A stretch of 64,000 bases of DNA from Gardnerella piotii (GCF_003397585.1 NZ_QJUV01000001.1:1054001-1118000), one strand, 5' to 3'. Numbered from the stretch's first letter, positions 1-9,141 are shown. Made by a program: numbers and translations. Notes: a model not told the origin generated them from the sequence alone.

Positions 1-863
1 TCAGCCATATCAACAACATTAGCCAACAGCATTGCGCGAGTCATTGGTCCCACTCCACCAGGATTTGGCGAATACGCTCCCGCGACTTCTCTACAAGCAA
101 CATCAACATCGCCTTTTACGCGATACCTTCCCACTTCTTCATCAAAAACGCGCGATACACCAACATCAACCAGCACGGCTCCAGGGTTAACATCGCAAGG
201 CTTTACAAATCCAGCGCTGCCCATTGCCGCAATAATAACGTCTGATCGCATCATAATATCGTGCAAATTGCGCGTGCGTGTGTGGCACAATGTTACAGTT
301 GCGTCTACTCCCCTGCGCGTAAGAAGCAGCCCGATTGTTCGACCAACCGTGATTCCTCGCCCAAGCACGCACACATTTTTGCCTTCAAGATCAATGTTAT
401 AAGCGTCTAAAAGTGCCAAAATTCCTCGCGGCGTGCATGGCAAAGGCGTAACAATATCTCCCGAAACATGCATAACCAGCTCGCCCAAATTGTATGGATG
501 CATTCCATCGCAATCTTTTGCAGGGTCTACTGCCTCAATAATTTTTTGGGGATCAACTCCCTTTGGCAAAGGCAATTGCACAATAAAACCTGTGCAAGAA
601 GGGTCATTATTAAGCTGATTTACGGCCTTAAGAATTTCGTCTTCGCTAGCGTCTTCTGGCAAATCGCAGCGGATTGAGCGAATCCCCACTTCTTCGCAAT
701 CTTTGTGTTTTCCAGCAACATACTTCAGCGAGCCAGGGTCGCTTCCAACTAAAAGCGTTCCGAGCCCTGGATTAATGCCTTTTTCTTTAAGCTTTTCTAC
801 TCTATTTTTTAAGTCGCTTTTAATACTTGCAGCTAGCGCTTTTCCATCTAATACAACAACCAT
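1..863 (-). CDS. folD: Bifunctional methylenetetrahydrofolate dehydrogenase/cyclohydrolase FolD (3' end cut by window)
   Basis: FolD interconverts 5,10-methylene-THF, methenyl-THF and 10-formyl-THF in cytoplasmic one-carbon metabolism. The start ATG is at 861-863 and the reading frame is open to the window edge (287 codons), so only a few C-terminal residues are missing compared with the usual length of about 285-295. Visible marks are the catalytic Tyr48-x3-Lys52 pair in YVAGKHKDCEEVG, the substrate loop VQLPLPKG, the NADP-site GRGITVGR, and the C-terminal PGGVGPMTRAMLL signature. The family motif usually reads TPVPGGVGPMT; here it reads SPNPGGVGPMT. It is transcribed away from the lipoprotein gene at 1129. 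Confidence 0.95.
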   Translation of the reverse strand, partial: MVVVLDGKALAASIKSDLKNRVEKLKEKGINPGLGTLLVGSDPGSLKYVAGKHKDCEEVGIRSIRCDLPEDASEDEILKAVNQLNNDPSCTGFIVQLPLPKGVDPQKIIEAVDPAKDCDGMHPYNLGELVMHVSGDIVTPLPCTPRGILALLDAYNIDLEGKNVCVLGRGITVGRTIGLLLTRRGVDATVTLCHTRTRNLHDIMMRSDVIIAAMGSAGFVKPCDVNPGAVLVDVGVSRVFDEEVGRYRVKGDVDVACREVAGAYSPNPGGVGPMTRAMLLANVVDMA

Positions 864-1128
864 GATTCACTCCCAACTCGCATGTTAATTCTTATGTTCA
901 ACTTGCAAATCTTCTAACACAATTCGTACGCGTAGGATATTCGTATGGATAGGCTATCGTGAGGTATCGAAGTGCGCGACACAACTGTTAATAACTGAAT
1001 ATTATAATAGAATGGTATTTGTATTGCATAAGAAAGCTACAACAAGACTTGCAAAGAGCCTTACAGCAAGCTACAACGAGTTTTAACAAGTGCTAATGCT
1101 AATAACAACTTATGGAAGGGACGCAAAG

Positions 1129-2199
1129 ATGTGCGAAAATATTTTTCATTTAACTCGCGCAAAGAAAATATGCAAAGCTATTTTAGCGTGCATAATTGTT
1201 CCATCAATGTTGATTGGTATAGCTGGGTGTGGCGCAAGCTCGCAATCTTCCAAAACTCCAACACAACCCAAAAAAGAAGTTAAACAAATTAAGGTTGTTT
1301 CCACTCTTGAATCTTGGGCAAGTTTGGCTAGAGAAATCGGCGGAAACGATGTTGAAGTGCAATCTATAATCAGCAATCCAGATACCGACATCTCTGCATT
1401 TAAGCCATCTAGCAAAGATTTGCAAAAGCTGTATTCTGCGCAAGTCGTTGTGTCAAATGGCGCTGGCTACGATAGTTGGGTTGCAAAGCATACGTCTAAA
1501 AGCAGCGAGATTGTAAACGCAGCCTCCACAGTCGGAGCGCTAAATGGCGATAACCCTTATCTTTGGTTCTCAAAAGATGCTAGAAACGAGATGGCTTCTA
1601 GCATTTGCAACGCTTTTTCTAAAGTCCTTCCTTCAAAAAAGAAGGTTTTTGCTAAAAGACTTGACGCAGTTAAATCGCAAGAAAATAAGCTTGACGAATA
1701 TCTTGCAAACTTTGCTAAAAGTCACAAAAAGTTTAAGTACGCTTCAATAAATCCTGTTCTTTTCTGGCTTATGTCCGATATGGGAATCAGCGATTCTGCG
1801 CCTAAAGCTTATGCTCAGCAAGTAGCGCAAGGCGACGAAGTAGACAAAGCTAATATAGATGAATTCCAAAAGCTTATTGAAGAACGAAAATTCGACGTAC
1901 TTATAAGCAATAGTCAGCGTAAAGGCGACGATATTAGCATTTTGACGGGAACTGCTGGCAGAAGCTACACATCTGTAATGTGGGTTAATGAACTTATGCC
2001 AACGTATGCAACAGATTTAAGAAAATGGGTTATGAAGATTTGCGAAGACATTGACAATGCTAGCAAAACTACGACCGATATGCGTAAAGATTTAGCAAAG
2101 CAAGAAGCTAATCAAAAGAAGCCTATTACCGAAAAGCCGACTGTTTCTCAGCCAGATCCAAACAGGTCTAACGAAGGCCAGCAAGATCCTGGAAAGTAG
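1129..2199 (+). CDS. ZnuA/TroA-like metal ABC transporter substrate-binding lipoprotein lacking the usual metal histidines
   Basis: The 356-residue product starts with a basic, then hydrophobic signal and a lipobox (IAGC, Cys34), so it should be a lipid-anchored surface protein. The fold signature is that of cluster A-I Zn/Mn-binding proteins of actinobacteria: LESWASLAREIGG, then SNGAGYDSWVAKH. At the two places where relatives carry metal-ligand histidines (DPH and NPHxWY) this protein has TDISAF and NPYLWF. The C-terminal tail is rich in Pro, Gln and Lys. I chose ATG 1129, with a GGAAGGGA ribosome site 8 nt upstream; an in-frame GTG at 1090 is less likely. No permease or ATPase gene lies next to it, so it is an orphan. 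Metal binding is doubtful. Confidence 0.75.
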   Translation: MCENIFHLTRAKKICKAILACIIVPSMLIGIAGCGASSQSSKTPTQPKKEVKQIKVVSTLESWASLAREIGGNDVEVQSIISNPDTDISAFKPSSKDLQKLYSAQVVVSNGAGYDSWVAKHTSKSSEIVNAASTVGALNGDNPYLWFSKDARNEMASSICNAFSKVLPSKKKVFAKRLDAVKSQENKLDEYLANFAKSHKKFKYASINPVLFWLMSDMGISDSAPKAYAQQVAQGDEVDKANIDEFQKLIEERKFDVLISNSQRKGDDISILTGTAGRSYTSVMWVNELMPTYATDLRKWVMKICEDIDNASKTTTDMRKDLAKQEANQKKPITEKPTVSQPDPNRSNEGQQDPGK

Positions 2200-2242
2200 A
2201 CACGTGCTTGAGCAAGTATAGACAATAAATACTTCATACTAT

Positions 2243-2282
2243 TTATTAGCAATTACTTACGATTATTAGCAATTACTTACGA
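2243..2282. repeat. Perfect tandem duplication of a 20-bp unit
   Basis: The unit TTATTAGCAATTACTTACGA occurs twice head to tail (2243-2262 and 2263-2282) between the convergent lipoprotein and pcp genes. A second 20-bp duplication follows at 2305-2344. Confidence 0.9.
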
Positions 2283-2304
2283 ATTAAAGATTTGCTGGCG
2301 ATTT

Positions 2305-2344
2305 ATCTGCAATCACTTGCAATCATCTGCAATCACTCGCAACG
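2305..2344. repeat. Near-perfect 20-bp tandem duplication across the pcp stop codon
   Basis: Units at 2305-2324 and 2325-2344 (ATCTGCAATCACTTGCAATC and ATCTGCAATCACTCGCAACG) differ at two positions. The pcp stop codon (2313-2315) lies inside the distal unit, so the last residues of Pcp are encoded by repeat sequence. Confidence 0.85.
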
Positions 2345-2921
2345 CAACTTCAATGCCTCGAAGCATATCAGCTAAACTCATAGAACTCGTGCTCGGCTTA
2401 TTGAGAACCTGCTCAGGCAAATACGGAACGTGAATGAAACCGCTCTTAATTGGCAATTTTTTAGTCTGGCAATAATTACAAACACTGTAAAGCACGTCAT
2501 TACATACGTACGCGCCCGCAGAAAAAGACACAGCCGCAGGCAATTTCGCTTTATTTAAAGCGTCAACTATGTTCAAAACTGGCAAAGTCGCTTTATAAGC
2601 CACATCACCATCCTGCACAACAGACTCATACCAAGGCTTATATCCACTATTATCTGGTATGCGCGCAGCTCTACAGTTAATGCCAACATATTCAACGTTA
2701 AAACAAGCAGAACCGCCAAATTGCCCTAGCGAAAGCACAGCATTAGGGTGAACTTCCTCTATTTTCTCAATAACTTTTTGCGCACCCTTGTTAAATTCCG
2801 TAGGAATCTGCAAACGAACAAGTTCCACGCCTTCAGGCGCATGCACTGATTGCGCAATCTCCCACGACGGATTTATAGACTCATTATCAAACGGCGTAAA
2901 ACCAGTAATCAAAATACGCAT
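2313..2921 (-). CDS. pcp: Pyroglutamyl-peptidase I (pyrrolidone-carboxylate peptidase)
   Basis: This cytoplasmic cysteine peptidase (family C15) removes N-terminal pyroglutamate from peptides. The 202-residue product begins ILITGFTPFDNESINPSWE, the typical first strand and loop. The triad can be placed: Glu in CFNVEYVGIN, Cys in SAGAYVCNDVLYS and His in GFIHVPYLPEQ. It is slightly shorter than the usual 205-215 residues, and the C-terminus falls inside a 20-bp tandem duplication, so the tail may vary between strains. A GAGGTGGTAT ribosome site precedes the ATG. It is monocistronic and convergent with the upstream lipoprotein gene. Confidence 0.93.
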   Translation of the reverse strand: MRILITGFTPFDNESINPSWEIAQSVHAPEGVELVRLQIPTEFNKGAQKVIEKIEEVHPNAVLSLGQFGGSACFNVEYVGINCRAARIPDNSGYKPWYESVVQDGDVAYKATLPVLNIVDALNKAKLPAAVSFSAGAYVCNDVLYSVCNYCQTKKLPIKSGFIHVPYLPEQVLNKPSTSSMSLADMLRGIEVALRVIADDCK

Positions 2922-3275
2922 TACAATACCACCTCATACAACTCTCACTTATTAAGCTTTATCAAACTTTATCAAACTTTATAAAACTTTATCAAAATAC
3001 ATTGCGAAAACTATATACACGAATGTACTTGCATAAAACATTCATGATTCTATTACTTATTTCACTTTTATAGCAAAGATTAAATGGTAATTACAACTTA
3101 TACAATAATCGCAAAACAACACACCTAGACTCACGATTAGCCAGACTCGTCTTAGTGTAATATGATTAGCTACTAGCGCGTGCTTAACGAACAATGTTGT
3201 TAACAGCGCGCATAAAACCATATAAATACAGAAAATACAGATAAATCAAAAGTCAATGACGAAAAGAGATTACCG
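2922..3275. other. Divergent intergenic region between pcp and nox with short TTTATCAAAC direct repeats
   Basis: This AT-rich region holds the start signals of two divergent genes. At 2957-2997 the decamer TTTATCAAAC and near copies occur four times in a row. A plausible -10 (TAATAT) lies near 3158. I see no gene in it. Confidence 0.5.
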
Positions 3276-4616
3276 ATGACCAAGATTATTCAGATTGGCG
3301 CAAATCATGCTGGCACTGCCTGCGCTAACACCATTTTGAGCTACCCAGGAAACGATCTTACAATCTACGATCAGAATAGCAACATTTCCTTCCTTGGCTG
3401 CGGTATGGCTTTGTGGATTGGCAAGCAGATTAAAAGCAGCGATGGCCTGTTCTACCAGAAGCCAGAAGATTTCGTTAAAAAAGGCGCTAAGGTAAATCTT
3501 GAAAGCAAAGTTCTCGACATTGATTATGCAAAGAAAGAAGTAACAGTCGAGCTTAAAGACGGATCTGTTATTCACGATTCTTACGATAAACTCGTTCTAG
3601 CTACTGGCAGCCTTCCAAACAAGCCACGCATTAAGGGCATTGACTTGGAAAACGTGCAAATGGTAAAGCTTTTCCAAAACGCGCAAACTGTTATTGCTAA
3701 ACTTCAAGAGCGCGATTTTAATAACGTTGTGGTTCTTGGCGGCGGCTACATTGGCGTGGAGCTTGCGGAAGCTTTTAAGCGCCTTGGCAAGAACGTGACT
3801 CTCATTGACATGGAAGAACATATTCTTAACGGCTACTTTGACCCAGAGTTTTCCGATAATTTGAAGAGAATTATGGAAGATAAGGGCATTCACTTTGAGC
3901 TTGGTCAAGCTGTTGAAGAGATTGTTGGAGATACTGAAGTTAAGGCTGTTAAAACAAGCAAGGGCACTTACGATGCCGACATGGTGATTTGCGCTATTGG
4001 ATTCCACCCAAATGTTGCTCTTGGAAAAGATCATTTGAAGCAATACGAAAATGGCGCTTTCCTAGTTGACAAGAAGCAGCAAACTTCCGACCCAGATGTG
4101 TACGCTATTGGCGATTGCGCTACAATCTACGACAACGCTCGAAGCCGCGTAAACTACATTGCACTCGCTACTAATGCCGTTAGAAGCGGTTTGATTGCAG
4201 GCCACAACGTTTGCGGAACTCCTGTAGAAACCGAGGGCGTACAAGGCTCTAGCGCAATGATGATTTACGATTACAAGCTTGTTTGCACTGGTTTGAGCTT
4301 AACGGCTGCTCAAAAAGAGGGCATGGACGTTGACTACGTTGATTTTGAAGATACACAAAAGCCTGCGTTTATGGAAGTTGAGAATCCAAAAGTTAAGATT
4401 CGCATTGTTTACAAGAAGGATTCTAAGGTGATTGTTGGATGCCAATTGGCTTCTAACTACGATATGTCTGCCGCAATCCACCTGTTCTCGCTTGCTATTC
4501 AAAAGAAAGTCACGATTAAAGAGCTTGCTTTGTGCGATATCTTCTTTATGCCTCACTTCAACCAGCCATACAACTACATTACGATGGCAGCTTACACGGC
4601 TTTGTTGAAGGGATGA
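3276..4616 (+). CDS. nox: FAD-dependent NADH oxidase (Nox / CoA-disulfide reductase family)
   Basis: The 446-residue two-dinucleotide-binding flavoprotein is of the water-forming NADH oxidase type, which removes O2 while regenerating NAD+. The redox cysteine is Cys42 in the motif SFLGCGMALW, the position used by Nox and CoA-disulfide reductases. The FAD site is IIQIGANHAG near the N-terminus; the NADH site is VVVLGGGYIGVELAEAF at about 150-167; a second FAD motif, VYAIGDCAT, is near 275. Family members differ in product (water or H2O2) or substrate (CoA disulfide), which sequence reading alone cannot settle. It is followed by an intrinsic terminator at 4690. In this fermentative organism a role in oxygen tolerance and NADH balance is likely. 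Confidence 0.85.
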   Translation: MTKIIQIGANHAGTACANTILSYPGNDLTIYDQNSNISFLGCGMALWIGKQIKSSDGLFYQKPEDFVKKGAKVNLESKVLDIDYAKKEVTVELKDGSVIHDSYDKLVLATGSLPNKPRIKGIDLENVQMVKLFQNAQTVIAKLQERDFNNVVVLGGGYIGVELAEAFKRLGKNVTLIDMEEHILNGYFDPEFSDNLKRIMEDKGIHFELGQAVEEIVGDTEVKAVKTSKGTYDADMVICAIGFHPNVALGKDHLKQYENGAFLVDKKQQTSDPDVYAIGDCATIYDNARSRVNYIALATNAVRSGLIAGHNVCGTPVETEGVQGSSAMMIYDYKLVCTGLSLTAAQKEGMDVDYVDFEDTQKPAFMEVENPKVKIRIVYKKDSKVIVGCQLASNYDMSAAIHLFSLAIQKKVTIKELALCDIFFMPHFNQPYNYITMAAYTALLKG

Positions 4617-4689
4617 TTAGACTTTTCTGATTAGCTTAGGCTGAATCACTTTTTTCTGATTAGCTTGTAATTAGCTTAAATCGCGTTTA

Positions 4690-4738
4690 TTAAACCAAGC
4701 AATTTGTTCTATAATGGAGCAGTTGCTTGGTTTTTTAA
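4690..4738 (+). terminator. Intrinsic terminator after nox
   Basis: The inverted arms TTAAACCAAGCAA (4690-4702) and TTGCTTGGTTTTTTAA (4723-4738) end in a T run, as expected for a rho-independent terminator of the nox transcript. Confidence 0.8.
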
Positions 4739-4812
4739 TCATCCGCGCACAAATCGCGAACCAAAACGCGCATATAGCGTAAGACGTACAAATTAAAACA
4801 AAGGAGTCTAGG

Positions 4813-5946
4813 ATGAAGCAGCTCTCTATTAAGCCAACTATTCACAAATTTGAAAATACGCGCGATTTTGCGCAAGAATTTAAGCTTGGCAAAGACGATT
4901 TGGTTATTACAAACCAATACATTTGGGAACCTTATTTTGGCAGCTTAAACCTTGATTGCAATGTGATTTTCCAAGAAAACTACGGTAAGGGCGAGCCAAG
5001 CGACGAAATGGTTGATGCAATTGTTCGCGATATTCACACTACTCCAAAGCGCGTGATTGGCATTGGCGGCGGCACCGTTTTGGATATTTCTAAAGTTTGC
5101 GCGTTAAAGCAAACAAGCCCACTCGAAGACTTGATTGACGGCAAGATTCCTGCACAAAAAGGCGCGGATCTTATTCTTGTTCCAACTACTTGCGGAACTG
5201 GCTCCGAAGTTACCAACGTTGCCGTGTTCTCTCTTACAAAGCGCAACACTAAAAAGGGCTTAGCAAACGATGCTTGCTACGCTACAGACGCGGTTCTTAT
5301 TCCAGAATTATTAAAGAGCCTTCCAGATTACGTTTTTGCAACCAGTTCTATTGATGCTCTTACGCATTCTATTGAGTCTGCGCTCTCCCCTATTGCAACC
5401 GAGCTTACAAAAATGTTTAGTTACAAGGCTTGCGGGCTTATTTTGCAAAGCTACATGCGAGTTGTTAAGGAAGGCAGCAGCGCTAAAAGCCAAGTTGTAG
5501 GCGACTTGGTTTCTGCAAGTCTTTACGCTGGCATTGCGTTTGGTAACGCTGGCTGCGGTTGCGTGCACGCTATGGCTTATCCACTTGGCGGCACTTTCCA
5601 TGTGGCTCACGGCGAGACAAATGCTGCTATTCTTACAAGCGTTTTGCGCTACTATGCTAAGCACAACTCTGAAAACAGCACTAGCGCTGAAAATACTGAG
5701 CTTTCTAAACTTTTTGACTTTATGGCAAATATTCTTGAATGCAAAAAAGCAGACGTATTAAACAAGCTTGACGAAGTTCTTAACACAATTTTGACTAAGC
5801 ACAAGCTTCACGAGTATGGCATGAGCGAAGATATGATTCAAAGCTGGGCTTCAAGCGTTGTTAAAGAGCAGCAACGACTTTTAAAGAACTCATACATGCA
5901 TATGAGCGAAGATGCCATCGCCGAAGTCTATGCATCTACTTTCTAA
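4813..5946 (+). CDS. Iron-containing alcohol dehydrogenase, 4-hydroxybutyrate dehydrogenase-like
   Basis: The 377-residue cytoplasmic oxidoreductase belongs to the group III Fe-ADH family. NAD-binding GIGGGTVLDISK is near residue 78 and the PTTCGTGSEVTNVAVF block follows at about 118. Metal ligands are in DALTHSIES (Asp and His at about 181 and 185), CVHAMAYPLGG and FHVAHGETNAA. The overall pattern resembles bacterial 4-hydroxybutyrate dehydrogenases more than AdhE or propanediol-type enzymes, but the substrate is an inference. An AAAGGAGT ribosome site precedes the ATG. It lies between two intrinsic terminators (4690 and 6001), so it is a single-gene unit with a role in reoxidising NADH. Confidence 0.82.
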   Translation: MKQLSIKPTIHKFENTRDFAQEFKLGKDDLVITNQYIWEPYFGSLNLDCNVIFQENYGKGEPSDEMVDAIVRDIHTTPKRVIGIGGGTVLDISKVCALKQTSPLEDLIDGKIPAQKGADLILVPTTCGTGSEVTNVAVFSLTKRNTKKGLANDACYATDAVLIPELLKSLPDYVFATSSIDALTHSIESALSPIATELTKMFSYKACGLILQSYMRVVKEGSSAKSQVVGDLVSASLYAGIAFGNAGCGCVHAMAYPLGGTFHVAHGETNAAILTSVLRYYAKHNSENSTSAENTELSKLFDFMANILECKKADVLNKLDEVLNTILTKHKLHEYGMSEDMIQSWASSVVKEQQRLLKNSYMHMSEDAIAEVYASTF

Positions 5947-6000
5947 TATATAGTTAACAGTGAGATTTTCAATTATTAACGAAAATTTCTCATCTTCTCA

Positions 6001-6036
6001 AAAATAGACCCTACAAATCTTGTAGGGTCTATTTTT
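6001..6036. terminator. Bidirectional intrinsic terminator between convergent genes
   Basis: Arms AAAATAGACCCTACAA and TTGTAGGGTCTATTTTT give a 16-bp stem with A and T runs on both sides, so it can end both the Fe-ADH transcript (+) and the TenA-like transcript (-). Confidence 0.88.
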
Positions 6037-6108
6037 ATTCTCACAGCTTGCTTACTTCGTCAGATTTCCATCCGTTAGATTTCCGTCCATTCGTTAGAAT
6101 GCTGTTCG

Positions 6109-6762
6109 TTAGATTGCCGCAGGAGTTTCATACGAATTATCGAAGAACATGCGCTCCAGCTTTACTGCACGCGCAAAATATTCTCGAGCAATATCAGCAT
6201 CCTTAGGACCAATACGATCCAACTCATCACGCAAGAACCCTACAAACTTGTGGAATCCTTTATAATCATGCAGGTCGATCCACTGGTAATGAACCTTGCG
6301 TTCAGGACGCTTACCTTCAGCGTTTGATGCCCACGTAAGATATATCCATTCCGTAACGTTTAACACGGCTAGCACGGCAGCATAATGTCCACTGTGAGCC
6401 GCGTCTAAAAACATCTTTTTAAATTCGCGAGTTGCTTCAGTGTCTGGAATTTTATTGCGGAAAGATTCAGGAGTATTAAATTCGTTAAACGCATCCACAA
6501 AATACGTATTCTCATCTCCAGCTACCTCACCAATATATTTCGAAAACACGAGACGAGAATCAAGTGTGTCTGCTGTCGTAACTGCAGCACCAAGCAAAGC
6601 CAAGAAACTATCTAAAAATCGGTAGTCTTGAATTAAATATCCAGCTAATACAGCATCATGAATAGTGCCCTCAACTAACTCGTTAACAAAACGATGATGA
6701 ATAGCAGCATCCCATGTTTCGATATTCTCATTTTTTAATTCGTCGGTAAATCGTGCAGTCAT
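6109..6762 (-). CDS. TenA/PqqC-like family protein (thiaminase II-like, without the catalytic cysteine)
   Basis: The 217-residue all-helical protein fits the TenA/THI-4 family: WDAAIHHRFVNELVEGT at the start, LIQDYRFLDSFLALLGAA as the second helix block, and AVLNVTEWIYLTWAS where TenA-C proteins have their active cysteine. That cysteine is absent and a Glu is present instead, as in the TenA-E subgroup. Such proteins act in thiamine salvage or have unknown roles. ATG 6762 is preferred to GTG 6768 because AAAGGA lies 7 nt upstream of it. It has no thi gene beside it here, but a thiamine-type ECF system is present at 51-54 kb. Confidence 0.7.
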   Translation of the reverse strand: MTARFTDELKNENIETWDAAIHHRFVNELVEGTIHDAVLAGYLIQDYRFLDSFLALLGAAVTTADTLDSRLVFSKYIGEVAGDENTYFVDAFNEFNTPESFRNKIPDTEATREFKKMFLDAAHSGHYAAVLAVLNVTEWIYLTWASNAEGKRPERKVHYQWIDLHDYKGFHKFVGFLRDELDRIGPKDADIAREYFARAVKLERMFFDNSYETPAAI

Positions 6763-6882
6763 TGACACGTCCTTTCCCTCTGTAACTCATATAAGCCCTT
6801 AGGTAGCTTAATATAATTGCGCATAGTTGCGTTAGCCATACAAGTTACGTCATATACGGTTCACATATAGTCGTATAGTTAT

Positions 6883-6992
6883 GCACAACCGAGCACTGCT
6901 CGTACACCCAGCTGAACAACTACGCTAGTATGAACAATATCATAAGTAGTCATACTTAACTTGGGTACAAATTTGAGCAGCACTCGGTTGCA
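6883..6992. repeat. 110-bp imperfect palindrome between the yhgE-like gene and the TenA-like gene
   Basis: AACCGAGCACTGCTC near 6887 is matched by GAGCAGCACTCGGTT near 6975 with two mismatches. Inside it GTACACCCAG pairs imperfectly with CTTGGGTAC, and AGTATGA pairs with TCATACT. It spans most of the gap between the two minus-strand genes. It has no T run, so it is not a standard terminator; a small non-autonomous palindromic element or structured RNA fits better. Confidence 0.6.
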
Positions 6993-7062
6993 ATTTTTAT
7001 ATTATGGTAACTTCAGTAACTTCAGCAATCACAGTAATTACTCCCTACTCATTGTCGTATTC

Positions 7063-9141
7063 TCATGCATCCAATGTAATTACAGGATGCAAATCAAACA
7101 TTTTTACAGTACGCTTCATGCGGAAGGCAATGCTTGTTATAGCAATCGCAATAACGCCGAAAAGCACAAGCATTCCAACGCCAGAGACTATTTCACCACT
7201 GTTCTTTCCAGACATTGCTTGACGCAACCCCATAATCGAGTACGTCATTGGCAAATATGGGTGAACAGCTCTAAAGAACGATGGCGTCATTTGTACTGGG
7301 AACGTTCCTGCAGAGCTTGTGATTTGCAACATAAGAAGCACAATAGCAACTATTCGCCCTGGCATTCGGAACACCACCATAATCATTTGCATTATTGCCA
7401 TAAAGACTATTGACGCTATAATCCCCAGCGCGTAGAATGCACCAACATTATCGATTTGGAACTTCAACGCTCCTTGAACAACGCCCATAAGAATAATCGC
7501 TTGCACTACGCCCATAATCACAAACGGCGTCAAGCTAACAAGCGCGCTTTTAAGCGGATTCATGCCGTTTAGTATCGCTCGCCTATCCATAACTCTCAAA
7601 ACGAATGTTGTCATAAGAGCACCAACCCAAAGGGCGATAGAAATAAAGTAAGGTGCAAAACCGGTACCGTAGTTTTCAACGTGCGAATACTCGTGCTCCT
7701 CCAAGGAAACTGGTGCGCTCATCATCTTACTTTTTTGCTTAATATTGTTGATTTTGCTAGAGTTTTGTGCGCTTTTAAGACCTTCATGTAACTTTTTAGC
7801 TCCATCAGCAAGCTTTGGAGTATTTTCAGAAAGCTTTTGAACTCCAGAATTCAATTGACTTGATCCATCAACTATTTTTGCAGACCCAAGCGCAGCAGAA
7901 TTAATACCATTATTGAGCTTTTCACTTCCGTTGCTTACAGCGCTAAGACCTTCCGCCAGCTTATTTGCTCCAGCGGAAAGCTGCGATGAGCCACCTCGAA
8001 CGCTTGATATTCCTTTAGAAACGGCGTCAACTCCAGCTTTTATCTTTAAGCTTCCAGAAGAAAGTGCTCCAGCACCTTGGCTCAATGCCGAAAGATTCGT
8101 CTCTAAGAGCTTAGAATTTTCACTTAAGCCTCCTGCAAGACCTTGCAATTTTTCTAACACAATCTCTTTAGTTACAAGCGGATTTTGCGCTTCAACAAGC
8201 AATTGAGCAAGCTGATTTTTTGTAGCCTCGTTTCCTGCTTTAACATGTTCTTCAAGCTGCGCACTAGAATCCGAAAGCTTTTGCGCACCATTATATAGTT
8301 CGTCTGTAGCGTTATATAACGTTTGCGCTCCACTATTTAGCTGATTTGCGCCATTTGCCAAATCGTTAGTTTTTTGCGCTAATGTTTGCGCTCCATCTTT
8401 GCTTTGCGCATTTGCATTTTTAAGCGATTGCGCTCCTTTTTGAAGCTCTCCCAATCCGTTTTGTAGTTTTTGCAAAGATTGAGTAAGCTTGATTGATCCG
8501 TCAGCAAGCTTATCTACTCCGCCATTAAGCGATTGCATTCCAGCGCTTAAATCGCCAGAACCACTCACTGCCGAATTAAGAGAATCAGAAGCAGAATTTA
8601 CTTTTTCAAACATATGCTCCCAATATTCTTGAGCAATCGCCTCGCTAATTTCGCTTCGCATAGTGCGGAAAGCAGTTTTACCGATTTGTGAAGCCAGCAT
8701 ATTGCTTGCTTGATCATACTTTACGTGTAGCTTTGCTTTAGTCGGAGTATCGTATTGCGCAGAAGCAATGCACTTACTAAAAGACGATGGAATAGTTGCT
8801 ACCATAAAATAATCGCCATTTTTAAGACCTTTGTTTGCTTTAGCGCTATCTACAAAGTTCCATTGAAAACCTTCGCTACCGTCTTTTTGACTCTTCAAGC
8901 GATTCTTGATTTCATTGCCAACATTGCGCATTTTGCCATTTATAATCGCACCGCTATCTTCCACAACAACAGCCACAGGCACAGTATCCAAAGTCTTATA
9001 AGGATTTGTAAACGCCCATAAATACAGCGACCCATATAAAAGTGGTATTAAGGCTACTGTTCCAATAACAAGCTTTCGAGCTTTACCTTTTATAGCATTA
9101 TTTAATTCACGAAACGCAAGAACAATAGTATTAACGCGCAT
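7063..9141 (-). CDS. YhgE/Pip-family ABC-2 type membrane protein
   Basis: The 692-residue product has one N-terminal membrane span (about residues 25-45), a long extracellular stalk, and five or six C-terminal spans. This is the layout of YhgE/Pip proteins, which serve as export permeases or phage receptors in Gram-positives. The stalk (about 200-480) is made of repeated short units of the type LxxGxxxLxxG (for example LADGSIKLTQSLQKLQNGLGELQ), the hallmark of the family. ATG 9139-9141 is chosen because GGAG at 9151-9154 sits 9 nt upstream; an in-frame ATG at 9150 would touch it. It overlaps the upstream ATPase gene by 11 bp, so the two form a translationally coupled ABC pair. Confidence 0.85.
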   Translation of the reverse strand: MRVNTIVLAFRELNNAIKGKARKLVIGTVALIPLLYGSLYLWAFTNPYKTLDTVPVAVVVEDSGAIINGKMRNVGNEIKNRLKSQKDGSEGFQWNFVDSAKANKGLKNGDYFMVATIPSSFSKCIASAQYDTPTKAKLHVKYDQASNMLASQIGKTAFRTMRSEISEAIAQEYWEHMFEKVNSASDSLNSAVSGSGDLSAGMQSLNGGVDKLADGSIKLTQSLQKLQNGLGELQKGAQSLKNANAQSKDGAQTLAQKTNDLANGANQLNSGAQTLYNATDELYNGAQKLSDSSAQLEEHVKAGNEATKNQLAQLLVEAQNPLVTKEIVLEKLQGLAGGLSENSKLLETNLSALSQGAGALSSGSLKIKAGVDAVSKGISSVRGGSSQLSAGANKLAEGLSAVSNGSEKLNNGINSAALGSAKIVDGSSQLNSGVQKLSENTPKLADGAKKLHEGLKSAQNSSKINNIKQKSKMMSAPVSLEEHEYSHVENYGTGFAPYFISIALWVGALMTTFVLRVMDRRAILNGMNPLKSALVSLTPFVIMGVVQAIILMGVVQGALKFQIDNVGAFYALGIIASIVFMAIMQMIMVVFRMPGRIVAIVLLMLQITSSAGTFPVQMTPSFFRAVHPYLPMTYSIMGLRQAMSGKNSGEIVSGVGMLVLFGVIAIAITSIAFRMKRTVKMFDLHPVITLDA

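Noticed and set aside
187-372. 61-codon minus-strand frame at the window start
   Set aside because: It is an out-of-frame shadow inside folD, whose frame reads cleanly with all family motifs.
6881-6928. 15-codon frame inside the 110-bp palindrome
   Set aside because: No ribosome site and no compositional signal; it arises from the palindrome sequence.
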